A stretch of 64,000 nucleotides of DNA from Candidatus Gastranaerophilales bacterium (GCA_944323955.1 CALUUK010000009.1:29882-93881); one strand, 5' to 3'. Counted from the first letter of the stretch, positions 27,965 through 38,368 are shown. The notes: generated from the letters alone by a model not told the origin. Program-made: numbers and translations.

Positions 27965-28663
27965 TTAAACCATTGTTTTTTGGACGGGGTTTTCTTTTTT
28001 CGGGTTATCTTTAACATATTCGTATCCGGATAAATCAGCTACTTTTTGTCCCCATTCATTGATAATATCTTCATATTCTTGATCGTAAGAAATAATTTCT
28101 CCGACGGAAATTTTTATTTTTCCCGCAAACGGAATCCAGTTATATTGTTCGCATCCCGTTATGCTTACGGGTAAAATATCTGTTTTCATTTGCTTTGCAA
28201 GAACGGCAAAACCTTTATTTATTTTTTCTATTTTTTTATTTCTTCTGATACCGCCTTGAGGGAAAATACCCAAAAGCCATTTATCTGTTTTGAATATATT
28301 GAGAGCTGTTTTTATAGTAGATACTTCTAATTTTTCTCTGTTTACGGCAAAACAAGCCAGCCTGTCCAGCGTTTTTGATAAAAGTTCATTTACTTCAAAC
28401 AATTCTTTTTTGCCCATAAAGGCGATAGGTCTGTCTGTTGCTTCCCCCATAAGGAAAGGGTCAAAATAAGAAATATGGTTCGGTGCAACAATAAATCTTT
28501 TATCTTGCGGTATATTTTCTCTTCCCGAATATTCAATTTTGTAAAACAATCCGGCGAATACTCTTATAACAAGCCAACGTCCGAATTTTTGGAAATCAAT
28601 TTTGTCTTGGTTAAAATCAGAAACTTTTCTGCTGGTGTAATTCTTTTTCGTCTGTTCTGCCAT
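27965..28663 (-). CDS. 1-acylglycerol-3-phosphate acyltransferase family protein (PlsC-like)
   Basis: 232 residues with the acyltransferase motif PNHISYFDPF (HX4D) and a second block FPQGGIRRN in place of the usual FPEGTRS. Members acylate lysophosphatidic acid to phosphatidic acid at the membrane. The upstream neighbour on the same strand is a second, clearly related copy 12 bases away, so this is a tandem pair that may differ in chain-length or substrate preference. Confidence 0.87.
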   Translation of the reverse strand: MAEQTKKNYTSRKVSDFNQDKIDFQKFGRWLVIRVFAGLFYKIEYSGRENIPQDKRFIVAPNHISYFDPFLMGEATDRPIAFMGKKELFEVNELLSKTLDRLACFAVNREKLEVSTIKTALNIFKTDKWLLGIFPQGGIRRNKKIEKINKGFAVLAKQMKTDILPVSITGCEQYNWIPFAGKIKISVGEIISYDQEYEDIINEWGQKVADLSGYEYVKDNPKKENPVQKTMV

Positions 28664-28675
28664 TTCGTCCCCTCT

Positions 28676-29305
28676 TTATGACGGAATATATTCCAAACCT
28701 GCTAATTCACAAACAGTATTTGCCCATTTGTTAATTAAATCTTTGTCATTAAACGAAATGGGTGTGCCTGCTTTTACGATAAACTCTTTTCTTTTTGAGT
28801 CTTCATTTGTTTTTACAATAATTGCCACGGGAAGTACATCTCTTTGCATTTTCTTTGCAATTGATGCAAATCCCTTCATTATATTTTCCATTTTTCCGTT
28901 ATTACATCTTGTACCTTGCGGAAATAATCCCAGATTCCAGTTTGTTTTTTGAACACTAAGTGCTGTTTTTATTGTTGATACATCAACTTTGTCCCTGTCT
29001 ACAGCGAAGGCTCCGCACCAATCCATAAGCACACTGGACCAGAAAGTTTCAAATAACTGTTTTTTTGCCATAAAAGCAACGGTCATATTAAGATTTGCCG
29101 CAATCATAAAAGGATCAAGTCCTGTAACATGGTTGCTTGCAACAATATATTTTTGTTTTTTGTCAATATTTTCCCTGCCTTCGACAATAAATTTATATTT
29201 CGGGCTTACCCAGTTTTTTATTGCAATATTACACACAATATATTGAAATATCTTTCTCCAAATATTAAAACTTTTTGCTGTTTTTGTTGAAAATCTTGTT
29301 GTCAT
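28676..29305 (-). CDS. 1-acylglycerol-3-phosphate acyltransferase family protein (PlsC-like)
   Basis: 209 residues with SNHVTGLDPFMIA (HX4D) and LFPQGTRCNNGKM, the two core motifs of the PlsC family, and the shared blocks AFMAKKQLFE and DVSTIKTAL also seen in the downstream paralogue. It likely makes phosphatidic acid for phospholipid synthesis. It is the first gene of the pair and diverges from the gapdh gene. Confidence 0.88.
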   Translation of the reverse strand: MTTRFSTKTAKSFNIWRKIFQYIVCNIAIKNWVSPKYKFIVEGRENIDKKQKYIVASNHVTGLDPFMIAANLNMTVAFMAKKQLFETFWSSVLMDWCGAFAVDRDKVDVSTIKTALSVQKTNWNLGLFPQGTRCNNGKMENIMKGFASIAKKMQRDVLPVAIIVKTNEDSKRKEFIVKAGTPISFNDKDLINKWANTVCELAGLEYIPS

Positions 29306-29356
29306 ATATACCTGATTTTATCCGTACTTTTTTCAATTATATCATAAACAAAAAAC

Positions 29357-29385
29357 TTGATTATAAGTTATGTTTAATTTATAAA
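29357..29385 (+). promoter_or_regulatory. Probable sigma-70 promoter of the GAPDH gene
   Basis: TTGATT (29357-29362), 17 bases, then TATAAA (29380-29385). The gene start is 48 bases downstream with AAAAAGGAG as ribosome binding site. Confidence 0.55.
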
Positions 29386-29426
29386 TAGGTCATGAACAAT
29401 AAATCATGGTAGGTAAAAAGGAGTAA

Positions 29427-30437
<1,011 letters not shown>

Positions 30438-30464
30438 TAAAACTTTACTATTAAGTTTTTAAAT

Positions 30465-30513
30465 AAAAAAGAGGTTTTTTGGATTATTTTTTTCATAAAA
30501 GCCTCTTTTTTTA
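30465..30513 (+). terminator. Intrinsic terminator of the GAPDH gene
   Basis: AAAAAGAGG (from 30466) pairs with CCTCTTTTT (30502-30510) across a T/A-rich loop, and a run of T follows. It lies 30 bases after the stop codon. Confidence 0.8.
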
Positions 30514-30579
30514 TTAAAAATTTTATATTTTAGGTTAAAAAAATTCTAAAAAGACAAAAATAAGAATTCTAAGAGTGTA

Positions 30580-30625
30580 TGATATACAATCTAAATTTTA
30601 AAAAAAATCATGTTTGATATACAAT
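30580..30625 (+). promoter_or_regulatory. Repeated extended -10 like element before glyQ
   Basis: The 11-mer TGATATACAAT occurs at 30580-30590 and again at 30615-30625. Each resembles an extended -10 box (TGnTATAAT), so glyQ may have two staggered promoters; alternatively the repeat is a regulator site. Confidence 0.4.
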
Positions 30626-30657
30626 GTTAAAGCTGAGATAAAGAGGATTATTTTATC

Positions 30658-31548
30658 GTGGGTTTAACATTTCAGGAATTAATATTAAATTTATCAAAAT
30701 TTTGGTCGGATTACGGGTGTATAATACAGCAGCCGTATGATATTGAAAAAGGTGCAAGTACAATGAATCCTGCAACTTTTTTGCGTTCTCTGGGCCCCGA
30801 ACCGTGGAATACGGCAATGGTTGAGCCCTGCCGCAGACCGACGGATGCAAGATACGGTGAAAATCCAAACAGACTGGGACATTATTTTCAATATCAGGTT
30901 ATATTAAAACCGTCGCCAAAAGACTCTCAGGAATTATATTTGAAAAGTTTGGAAGCGATGGGAATAGATTTATCAAAACATGATGTTCGATTTGTTGAAG
31001 ATAACTGGGAATCTCCTACTCTTGGCGCGGCAGGTGTCGGCTGGGAAGTTTGGCTTGACGGTATGGAAATTACCCAGTTTACCTATTTTCAACAAGTAGG
31101 AGGGCTTGAAATCAGACCTGTCGCCCTTGAAATAACATACGGTTTAGAGCGTATTGCTATGTATCTTCAGAATGTTGATTCCGTATATGATGTTATGTGG
31201 AATAAAGAATTGAAATACGGTGAAATCTATCTTCAAAACGAAGTGGAACAATCAAAATATAATTTTGAATATTCCGGTGCGGAAAGATTATTTAAAATGT
31301 TTGATTTGTTCCAGGCGGAAGTAGAATCTTGTATTGAAGCTAAAATTGTGCTTCCTGCTTATGATTATGTTTTGAAATGTTCGCATACATTTAATTTGCT
31401 GGACGCAAGAGGTGTAATAAGCCGTGATGAAAGAATTAACTATATAAATCGGGTAAGAAAAATGGCTGCTATGGTTGCGCAGCTTTATGTGGAACAAAGA
31501 AAAGAAATGGGCTTCCCTCTGTTAAAGAAGCAGCCTTTGAGTGTATAG
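30658..31548 (+). CDS. glyQ: Glycine--tRNA ligase alpha subunit
   Basis: 296 residues starting at GTG 30658 with AGAGGA upstream. [55 protein letters not shown] and [12 protein letters not shown] are diagnostic for the bacterial alpha-chain of the two-subunit enzyme, which charges tRNA-Gly together with GlyS. The beta subunit gene is not next to it, unlike in many bacteria; the next gene is a permease only 16 bases away. Confidence 0.97.
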   Translation: MGLTFQELILNLSKFWSDYGCIIQQPYDIEKGASTMNPATFLRSLGPEPWNTAMVEPCRRPTDARYGENPNRLGHYFQYQVILKPSPKDSQELYLKSLEAMGIDLSKHDVRFVEDNWESPTLGAAGVGWEVWLDGMEITQFTYFQQVGGLEIRPVALEITYGLERIAMYLQNVDSVYDVMWNKELKYGEIYLQNEVEQSKYNFEYSGAERLFKMFDLFQAEVESCIEAKIVLPAYDYVLKCSHTFNLLDARGVISRDERINYINRVRKMAAMVAQLYVEQRKEMGFPLLKKQPLSV

Positions 31549-31564
31549 AAAAGGAAATTAAATA

Positions 31565-33145
31565 ATGGCAGATTCTCAACAAAAGAATATTTTCGGAGCA
31601 GTATTATCGAATTTAATAAGAAAGAAAAATCCCGATGAATTCTTGGAACAGTCTAAAGAAGGAGGACTGAGAAAAACTCTCGGAGCTTTTGACTTATTGA
31701 TTCTGGGTATAAGTGCGATTATCGGTGCGGGAATATTTGTTATGATAGGCTCTGCCGTAATCGGTACAAATGAACATGTCGGGGCGGGACCTGCACTTGT
31801 TATTTCAATTGCTCTCGTTGGTATTGCTTGTATATTCCCTGCTCTTTGTTATGCGGAATTTGCTTCTATGATTCCTGTGTCGGGGAGCGCATATATATAT
31901 ACTTTCGCAACGATGGGCGAGTTGCCTGCCTGGATGATGGGCTGGATATTAATGCTTGAATATGCAATAGGTACTATTGCCGTTGCATCAAGCTGGACGG
32001 GATATTTAATTCAGTTCTTTAAAGGACTCTCTTTTATGCCCGAAAGTCTTCAAAATCCGCCTTTATGGCTTGTAAATGACTATAGAACCGCCGTTGAAGC
32101 CGGAGCTTCAATACCTCATTTTCTTGGTATTCCTGTTTGTATGAATTTGCCCGCAATGTTTATAATAACGGTAATTGCCTTTGTTTTGTATAAAGGCATA
32201 CAAGAATCTGCCAATTTCGCAAAGATTATGGTTTTTGTAAAACTGCTTGTTATCGGTCTTTTTATTGCCGTAGGTTTTTACCATATAGAACCTTCTAACT
32301 GGCAGCCTTTTGTTCCTTTTGGTGCCAAAGGTGTTTTAATGGGTGCTTTTGTTATGTTCTATGCTTATATTGGTTTTGATGCCATATCTACCGCCGCAGA
32401 AGAAACAAAAAATCCGCAAAAGAATTTGCCTATAGGTTTAATCGGTTCTCTTGTCGTATGTTCTGTATTTTACGCATTGGTGACAATTGTTCTGACAGGT
32501 ATGGTTCCTATGGATAAAATTGATTTGCACGCACCTATTGCTCATGCTATGAGTTATGCCGGAGTCGGTGCAAAAGGGCTTGATATAATTCAGGGGATTA
32601 TTTGTATTGGCGCACTCGCAGGGTTGACTTCCGTTTTACTTGTTCTTCAATACGGTACAACAAGAATTTTATACGCAATGGCTCGTGACGGGTTTTTACC
32701 GCCTCTGATGAAAAAAATACACGCAAAATTTAATACTCCATGGGTAATTACGATTTTATCAACCGTTCTTATGCTGATAGGTTCTTTGTTTATAAATAGA
32801 GATGTTGCCGCAGAACTTGCAATCTTCGGTACGTTTACTTCATTTATAATTGTTTGCATAGGAATTTTAATTTTGAGAAAAACAGAACCGAACAGGCCCC
32901 GTCCGTTTAAAGTTCCTTGTTGTCCCTGGTTCCCGATTTTGGGTATAGTATTTTGTTCCGTATTTATGATTTCCGCATTTACGGAGGTGAAAACATCGGC
33001 TACTTTATTCCCGCTCTGGATTATTCTGGGACTTGTAATATACTTTTTATACGGATATCAAAGTAACAGAAGAGAAGTTGCTTTGAAATTAAAACCGGTT
33101 GAAGAGGAACAACAAATTCTCAGCGCTAAGGCGAATGATGTTTAA
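31565..33145 (+). CDS. APC-superfamily amino-acid permease (cationic amino-acid transporter type)
   Basis: 526 residues with about 12 membrane segments. The first helix has the substrate-binding GISAIIGAGIFVMIG motif; YIGFDAISTAAEETKNPQKNLP is typical of the CAT/YfnA-like subgroup. It imports amino acids by proton coupling. The transporter follows glyQ by 16 bases with AAGGAAA before ATG, so it probably shares the glyQ transcript, and its last codons overlap the next gene. Confidence 0.9.
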   Translation: MADSQQKNIFGAVLSNLIRKKNPDEFLEQSKEGGLRKTLGAFDLLILGISAIIGAGIFVMIGSAVIGTNEHVGAGPALVISIALVGIACIFPALCYAEFASMIPVSGSAYIYTFATMGELPAWMMGWILMLEYAIGTIAVASSWTGYLIQFFKGLSFMPESLQNPPLWLVNDYRTAVEAGASIPHFLGIPVCMNLPAMFIITVIAFVLYKGIQESANFAKIMVFVKLLVIGLFIAVGFYHIEPSNWQPFVPFGAKGVLMGAFVMFYAYIGFDAISTAAEETKNPQKNLPIGLIGSLVVCSVFYALVTIVLTGMVPMDKIDLHAPIAHAMSYAGVGAKGLDIIQGIICIGALAGLTSVLLVLQYGTTRILYAMARDGFLPPLMKKIHAKFNTPWVITILSTVLMLIGSLFINRDVAAELAIFGTFTSFIIVCIGILILRKTEPNRPRPFKVPCCPWFPILGIVFCSVFMISAFTEVKTSATLFPLWIILGLVIYFLYGYQSNRREVALKLKPVEEEQQILSAKANDV

Positions 33146-34118
33146 CTTCTTTAAACGAAATTTAAAATATCTTGTTATAGGTGCGGGTTCTACCGGGGCT
33201 ACTTTTGCTTGTTTCCTGAACAGCGCGGGTAAGAATGTTACTCTTATTTCTAAGTATGAGAGTGTTATTCAACTTGCAAAAAAAAACGGCGGCATAAAAT
33301 TAAAATCTAAAGTAAAAGGTGATAAAAAATATAAAATAAATATCAAAACCGAAAAAGAATATAAAACAAAGGCTGATGTAATTATACTTTGCATCAGAAC
33401 GCCGGATATTATTTCCGCTTTTGATTTTATTAAGCGGGTTTCGCATAAAAATACTGTTGTTTTTTCTATTGCAAACGGATTTGGCATTGGTTATTTTCTT
33501 CGAAAAAAAATTCCTTATATAAATGTCGTTGATGCAAATTTTGTAGGTAAATGCAGATGGTATGACAGAAACTCGGGGGAGTATCTGCAATTGAGAGAAT
33601 ACTGCGAACTTAATCTTTCTTCCGCGGATGATTTTCTTGATAAAAAACTTTTGGAAAAAATAAAGTCCGATTTTATTCAAGCCGGAATGAATACTTCATT
33701 GATGTCATCAAAACAGTTTAATGAAATTTCCTTTGAACGTTTAATAACGCGATCACCCTTTGAGGCTTGCTGTGTTTATTATGATATAAACGCGCATCAA
33801 ATCACGGGAGAAAAACGTGAATTTTTTGAAAAATTGTGTGAAGAATTACTGATTCTTGCAAAAGCAATGAACATTAACATTCGGGACTCTTTTCTTCAAG
33901 AATATTATTCTAATTTTGAACTTTATAAAGAAAGAGATGATGCAAATGTATACTCTTCAATACTCAATGATTTTAAAATCGGGCAAAAGTCCGAAATAGA
34001 TTTCTTGTTCTTCATTGTGCTTGAATTGGCAAAAGAATATAATGTTAATCTTCCCTGTTATTCGATGATAGCTGAAAAATTTAAAGAATATAATACATTA
34101 TCGGGAAATCTTTGCTAA
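33138..34118 (+). CDS. PanE/ApbA-type ketopantoate reductase family protein
   Basis: About 326 residues. The N-terminal Rossmann motif is YLVIGAGSTGATFACFLNSAGKNVTLIS, followed by ADVIILCIRTPD and an all-helical C-terminal domain with ERLITRSPFEACC. The family reduces 2-dehydropantoate with NADPH for coenzyme A synthesis, but low-similarity members have other substrates, so I do not assign panE. Start at ATG 33138 (or 33135) overlaps the permease stop by 8 bases; a longer frame from 33099 would overlap too much. Confidence 0.72.
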   Translation: MFNFFKRNLKYLVIGAGSTGATFACFLNSAGKNVTLISKYESVIQLAKKNGGIKLKSKVKGDKKYKINIKTEKEYKTKADVIILCIRTPDIISAFDFIKRVSHKNTVVFSIANGFGIGYFLRKKIPYINVVDANFVGKCRWYDRNSGEYLQLREYCELNLSSADDFLDKKLLEKIKSDFIQAGMNTSLMSSKQFNEISFERLITRSPFEACCVYYDINAHQITGEKREFFEKLCEELLILAKAMNINIRDSFLQEYYSNFELYKERDDANVYSSILNDFKIGQKSEIDFLFFIVLELAKEYNVNLPCYSMIAEKFKEYNTLSGNLC

Positions 34119-34435
34119 TTTAAGAATTGCATTACTTTTTGCCGGAGTTCTTTATATTTTTGAACTTTATTATTTATCTTAATTGCTTTATTTATTTCTT
34201 CCAAAGCGGCATTGTATTTCTCTTCGTCAAAGAAGATAAGACTTTTTGTTGCATAATACATATCATTATCATTTTCCATTTGAATGGCTGTATTTATAAG
34301 TTCCGCTGCCGTATTAAAATCACCGAGTCTTCTTTTTGTTTCGGCTTCAAGCGCAATGATAACGGCTTTATTATTTATTACAAAATTATCGTATTTGTCT
34401 TTTTTTCTGAATATGTTAAATAACCTTTTAAACAT
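34115..34435 (-). CDS. Small tetratricopeptide-repeat protein
   Basis: 106 residues with two or three TPR-like units (TAAELINTAIQMEND..MYYATKSLIFFDEEKYNAALEEINKAIKINN). It has no signal peptide; an N-terminal basic-hydrophobic stretch MFKRLFNIFRKK may bind membranes. It converges on the PanE-like gene with a 4-base overlap. Function unknown. Confidence 0.7.
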   Translation of the reverse strand: MFKRLFNIFRKKDKYDNFVINNKAVIIALEAETKRRLGDFNTAAELINTAIQMENDNDMYYATKSLIFFDEEKYNAALEEINKAIKINNKVQKYKELRQKVMQFLN

Positions 34436-34515
34436 ATCTGTATTCTATCATAAGTGTAAAGATTGAAACAAATAATGAGTTTATATTATAATTTGGTTTA
34501 AAAGGTAAAAATATT

Positions 34516-35499
34516 GTGATATTTAAATGTTGTGAATCTTTGCTTCATCATCTTGTCATTAATCCAAAGGACATATATTTTTGTTGTTCCACTTTTGATA
34601 AAAGACTGGAATATATACCTGAATATAACGGAAGTCTTTTGGATTTAGATTATTATAAAAAAATAAGAGCAAAATACATAAAAGATTGTAAATCGGGAAA
34701 ATATCCGGAGCCTTGCAGTCAGTGTCCGTTTTTTGTTGAAAAGGACTGGGATGAAACTATCGGATTTACTACGATATCAGTTTCAAACAGAACTAAATGC
34801 AGCTGTAATTGCATATATTGTATTATTTCAGGCGGCGGGAATGTTGAATCAAAAAGAAGATTAAATACGCAGAAAACATATGATGTAAAACCGGTTCTTG
34901 AACAGTTAAGAAGAAATAATATGATAGCTGATAATTGTCAGCTTGTTATCGGCGGCGGTGAATGCAGCGAATATCCCGAAGGTGAGCTTGAATATCTTGT
35001 TTATTTTTCAATGATGACAAATTCATATATAATTCTTTTAAGCTCGGGGTTTTTCTATTCAAAAGCTATTGAAAATGCTATAGCATCATCAAAAGCGCAG
35101 CTTAAAATCTCCGTTGATGCCGGAACAAAAGAGGTTTATGCAAAAGTAAAACAGTCGGATATGTTTGATAAGGTCTGGGCAAATATTGACAGGTATATGG
35201 AAGCTCAAAAAAATAACCATCAATCCGAAGTTATATTGAAATATGTAATTATACCCGGAGTGAATGATACCGTTGAAGAAGCTAAGGCTTTTGTTCAAAG
35301 ATGTTTACAGGCAGGATGTGAAAAAATAGAAGTTGCACTTGAATTTTTCTGGCTTGAAAAAAATCACGAAAAAGAAGAAATTCCTCAATCACTTATTGAT
35401 ACAATAAGATATTTTGAATCTCAGTCTGAAAATAATGTATTTTTTGCGAATAATATTTCATCACATATAACAAAATGGTTAAAAAAGAATTTTGTTTAA
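34516..35499 (+). CDS. Radical SAM protein, class B (isolated copy)
   Basis: 327 residues from GTG 34516 with AAAGGT upstream. Front cysteines C5-C6, C23-C24, C58, C67-x2-C70; cluster motif C95-x3-C99-x2-C102; VIGGGECSEYPEG; SVDAGTKEVYAKVKQ and KYVIIPGVNDT. It belongs to the same family as the array at 13.6-22.7 kb but stands alone about 12 kb away, with its own TATAAT box near 34490 and a strong terminator. Confidence 0.87.
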   Translation: MIFKCCESLLHHLVINPKDIYFCCSTFDKRLEYIPEYNGSLLDLDYYKKIRAKYIKDCKSGKYPEPCSQCPFFVEKDWDETIGFTTISVSNRTKCSCNCIYCIISGGGNVESKRRLNTQKTYDVKPVLEQLRRNNMIADNCQLVIGGGECSEYPEGELEYLVYFSMMTNSYIILLSSGFFYSKAIENAIASSKAQLKISVDAGTKEVYAKVKQSDMFDKVWANIDRYMEAQKNNHQSEVILKYVIIPGVNDTVEEAKAFVQRCLQAGCEKIEVALEFFWLEKNHEKEEIPQSLIDTIRYFESQSENNVFFANNISSHITKWLKKNFV

Positions 35500-35565
35500 A
35501 ATAGGTTGAAAACGGGAATATAAATAACAGCAGTAAAAAAAGCTGCGTTTGGTTCATTAAAGATG

Positions 35566-35599
35566 GAAAGGGGCGACGAGCCCCTTTCTCTTTTTGTTT
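35566..35599 (+). terminator. Strong intrinsic terminator after the isolated radical SAM gene
   Basis: Perfect 9-bp stem GAAAGGGGC (35566-35574) / GCCCCTTTC (35580-35588) with loop GACGA, followed by TCTTTTTGTTT. The convergent DUF486 gene ends right behind it. Confidence 0.9.
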
Positions 35600-35602
35600 A
35601 TT

Positions 35603-35944
35603 TTACCATTTTTTAAATATAAAAAATACGGCAAGTATTATCAATGCAAATCCGACCAGATAGTTCCATTTAAATTCTTCTTTTAAATAAAGTATCGAAA
35701 ATATACTGAAAACTATAAGCGTTATTACTTCCTGAATTGTTTTTAACTGTGCTGCTGAAAAATATTCATGTCCTATGCGGTTTGCAGGAACTTGAAAGCA
35801 GTACTCAAGAAATGCAATTGACCAGCTTACAATTATAACAAGCCATAGTGCGCTGCTCTTATATTTAAGATGCCCGTACCATGCAAAAGTCATAAATATA
35901 TTGGATATTATTAATAAAATTATCGGTAGAAACGGTCTTATCAT
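35603..35944 (-). CDS. DMT-type small membrane protein (DUF486 family)
   Basis: 113 residues with four hydrophobic segments and the central block FLEYCFQVPANRIGHEYFSAAQLKTIQE, which is diagnostic for the DUF486 family of small drug/metabolite-transporter-like proteins. The transported compound is unknown. It lies between the radical SAM terminator and the metal ATPase gene on the same strand as the latter (37 bases). Confidence 0.85.
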   Translation of the reverse strand: MIRPFLPIILLIISNIFMTFAWYGHLKYKSSALWLVIIVSWSIAFLEYCFQVPANRIGHEYFSAAQLKTIQEVITLIVFSIFSILYLKEEFKWNYLVGFALIILAVFFIFKKW

Positions 35945-35981
35945 AGAATTATTATATTAGAAAAATAAAAACGATATCATT

Positions 35982-37868
35982 TTATTTTAATGTTCTCAGT
36001 GAGTTTAAAACGGCAAGCAAAGTTACTCCGACATCAGCGAATACGGCTCCCCACATACTCATCAGCCCGAATGTTCCGAGCACTAAAAATAACACTTTAA
36101 CTCCGATTGCAAATACAATATTTTGTTTAACAATCAGCATTGTTTTTCTTGCGATTTGTACTGCCAGAGAAATTTTTTCCAGATTGTCATCTGTTATAAC
36201 TACATCGGCAGCTTCAATGGCGGCATCGGAACCTAAAGCTCCCATTGCAATGCCTATATCGCTTCTCATTAATACAGGTGCATCATTAATTCCGTCTCCC
36301 GCAAAAATTACACTCTTCTTCGGGTTTTTATTTTTCAGCAGAATTTCAAGTTTTTCAACTTTTTCTGACGGTAATAAATCAGAATAATAATCATCCGCTT
36401 TAAGTTTATTTGCAATAAATTCGGTATTTTGTTTTGTATCTCCGGTTAATATTACGGTTTTTATATCAAGTGCTTTTATTTTATCAATTGCTGATTGTGC
36501 ATTTTCTTTTATTTCGTCTGAAATTACTATACTGCCTAAAAACCTGTTATTTTTTGATATGTAAATAATAGTTCCCTGCTGTTTTGCATCGATAAAATTT
36601 ATGGCATTCTCACTCATAAGTGCTCTGTTTCCTGCAAGAATTATGTCATTATTTATGACAGCTTTTATCCCTTTTCCCGCTATCTCTTGTGAATTGTTTA
36701 TTATAGAGATATCTATAGTCTTGCCGTATGCGTTTTTTATTGAAACGGCTATCGGGTGATTGGAATAATTTTCTGCATATGCTGCTGATTCTAATAATTC
36801 ATTTTTATCAATATCTTTTGCGGGATTTAACGCAGTAACATTGAATGTTCCTTTTGTTAATGTTCCTGTTTTATCAAATGCTATTATTTCTGGTTCTGAA
36901 AGCATTTCCAGATAATTGCTTCCTTTTATTAAAATCCCTTTTCTTGAAGCTCCTCCGATACCGCCGAAAAAAGTTAGCGGTACTGAAATTACCAGCGCGC
37001 ACGGGCATGATATTACCAGAAAAGTTAGTGCTCTTTCTGTCCATGTTGTGATATTTGAACTTCCATTCAGGCATAAAGGTATTAATATAATCATTAATGC
37101 ACATATGACAACAATCGGAGTATAGTATCTTGCAAATTTAGTAATGAAATTTTCAGCTCTTGATTTTCTGCTGCTTGCATTTTCTACCATTTCAAGAATT
37201 TTTGAAACGGTTGAATCCTGATACTTTCTGTTAACCTTAATTTTTAAAACTCCGTTTGTATTTACTGCTCCGCTTAGTATTTCATCATTTATGCTTACTT
37301 CCCGTAAAATACTTTCACCCGTCAGTGAAGAAGTATCTAAAAAAGAGTGTCCGTCTATTATAATACCGTCTAAAGGGACTCTTTCACCCGCTTTAACAAT
37401 AATTACATCATTAATATCCACAGTTTCCGGTTTAACTTGTTTTATTTCTCCGGCATATTCAATATTTGCATACTCCGGTCTGATATCCATAAGTTTAGAA
37501 ACTGATTCCCGTGATTTATCGACAGCTTTATGTTGAAAATATTCTCCTGCCTGATATAGAAGCATAACACTTACGGCTTCGGGATATTCTTTTAAGCCGA
37601 ATGCTCCGATTGTTGCGATGCTCATCAGAAAGTTTTCATCAAAAACCTTTCCGCATAAAATATTTTTAACTGCAGAAAAAATCACATCGTAACCTGCAAT
37701 TAAGTAAGCAGCTATAAACAATGACAGCTTTATCAATTCGTTGTTTGAGTATAGTATTGCTGCAATTAATATAACAACAGATATATACACTCTGTTTAGA
37801 TTATTTTTTCCATCTTCGTTATGCTCGTGTCCGTGACTATGTTTATGGTTTAAATGGTGTTCGCACAT
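35982..37868 (-). CDS. Heavy-metal P1B-type ATPase (zinc/cadmium/lead exporter type)
   Basis: 628 residues. The N-terminus is a short His-rich tail (CEHHLNHKHSHGHEHNED) in place of an HMA domain. Core motifs: TGES in the actuator, SCPCALVISVP in the sixth helix, DKTGTLTKG with the phospho-Asp, HP in SNHPIAV, TGDTKQN and GDGINDAPVL. The CPC plus His-rich tail suggests Zn/Cd/Pb export. It is divergent from an ArsR regulator whose three shared operators cover both promoters, so metal-induced control is very likely. Confidence 0.93.
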   Translation of the reverse strand: MCEHHLNHKHSHGHEHNEDGKNNLNRVYISVVILIAAILYSNNELIKLSLFIAAYLIAGYDVIFSAVKNILCGKVFDENFLMSIATIGAFGLKEYPEAVSVMLLYQAGEYFQHKAVDKSRESVSKLMDIRPEYANIEYAGEIKQVKPETVDINDVIIVKAGERVPLDGIIIDGHSFLDTSSLTGESILREVSINDEILSGAVNTNGVLKIKVNRKYQDSTVSKILEMVENASSRKSRAENFITKFARYYTPIVVICALMIILIPLCLNGSSNITTWTERALTFLVISCPCALVISVPLTFFGGIGGASRKGILIKGSNYLEMLSEPEIIAFDKTGTLTKGTFNVTALNPAKDIDKNELLESAAYAENYSNHPIAVSIKNAYGKTIDISIINNSQEIAGKGIKAVINNDIILAGNRALMSENAINFIDAKQQGTIIYISKNNRFLGSIVISDEIKENAQSAIDKIKALDIKTVILTGDTKQNTEFIANKLKADDYYSDLLPSEKVEKLEILLKNKNPKKSVIFAGDGINDAPVLMRSDIGIAMGALGSDAAIEAADVVITDDNLEKISLAVQIARKTMLIVKQNIVFAIGVKVLFLVLGTFGLMSMWGAVFADVGVTLLAVLNSLRTLK

Positions 37869-37881
37869 ATATATACCTCAA

Positions 37882-37897
37882 TTGAATAACCGTTCAA
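37882..37897. promoter_or_regulatory. ArsR/SmtB-type operator 1
   Basis: TTGAATAACCGTTCAA, an inverted repeat TTGAA-N6-TTCAA. It lies in the leader of the metal ATPase transcript, downstream of its -10 box, where bound repressor would block elongation or initiation. Confidence 0.7.
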
Positions 37898-37907
37898 CTA
37901 TAATAGT

Positions 37908-37937
37908 AGTATAGTTGAATAATTATTCAATTGTCAA
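37908..37937 (-). promoter_or_regulatory. Metal ATPase promoter with operator 2 in the spacer
   Basis: On the minus strand TTGACA (37937-37932), 18 bases, TATACT (37913-37908). The spacer holds the perfect 16-bp palindrome TTGAATAATTATTCAA (37915-37930), so repressor and RNA polymerase compete directly. Confidence 0.8.
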
Positions 37938-37965
37938 TCCAAAAATTAAAAATCTTTACAAAAGT

Positions 37966-37995
37966 TTGACAATTGAACAAACATTCAATTATAAT
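37966..37995 (+). promoter_or_regulatory. arsR promoter with operator 3 in the spacer
   Basis: TTGACA (37966-37971), 18 bases, TATAAT (37990-37995): two perfect consensus hexamers. The spacer contains TTGAACAAACATTCAA (37973-37988). The regulator would repress itself until metal binds. AAAAAGGAG before the ATG at 38016 serves translation. Confidence 0.8.
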
Positions 37996-38015
37996 TAAAC
38001 AAAAAGGAGCCTTTA

Positions 38016-38366
38016 ATGATAAATAAGCGTTCGGATTGTGAGGCAATTAATCCCGAAATTGTTGATAAAGTCAGGGATGTTATGCCTAATATCAAAGATT
38101 TATATGAGCTTTCGGATTTTTTTAAGGTAATGGGAGACGGAACAAGAATACAGCTTCTCTGGGCGCTGGAAGAAAGTGAAATGTGTGTCGGCGATTTAGC
38201 GGTACTTCTGGATATGACGAAGTCAGCTATATCTCACCAATTAAAAGTTTTAAAAATGTCAAAACTTGTACGCAGCGAGAAGCGCGGAAAAAATGTTTAT
38301 TATGCGCTTGATGATGATCATATTAAAGATATACTGGAAAAAGCATTAGACCATGTAAGAGAATAA
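38016..38366 (+). CDS. ArsR/SmtB-family metal-responsive repressor
   Basis: 116 residues with the winged helix-turn-helix MCVGDLAVLLDMTKSAISHQLKVLKMSKLVRSEKRGKNVYYAL. The C-terminal helix has DDDHIKDILEKALDHVRE, which supplies Asp/His ligands of the alpha-5 zinc site of SmtB/CzrA types, and ELSDF upstream. It would release DNA when Zn or Cd is bound. It is divergent from the P-type ATPase and has its own terminator. Confidence 0.92.
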   Translation: MINKRSDCEAINPEIVDKVRDVMPNIKDLYELSDFFKVMGDGTRIQLLWALEESEMCVGDLAVLLDMTKSAISHQLKVLKMSKLVRSEKRGKNVYYALDDDHIKDILEKALDHVRE

Positions 38367-38368
38367 AA

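Noticed and set aside
30438..30657. T-box riboswitch ahead of glyQ
   Set aside because: No T-box sequence (TGGNACC) or antiterminator structure was seen; the region has the gapdh terminator and promoter-like repeats only.
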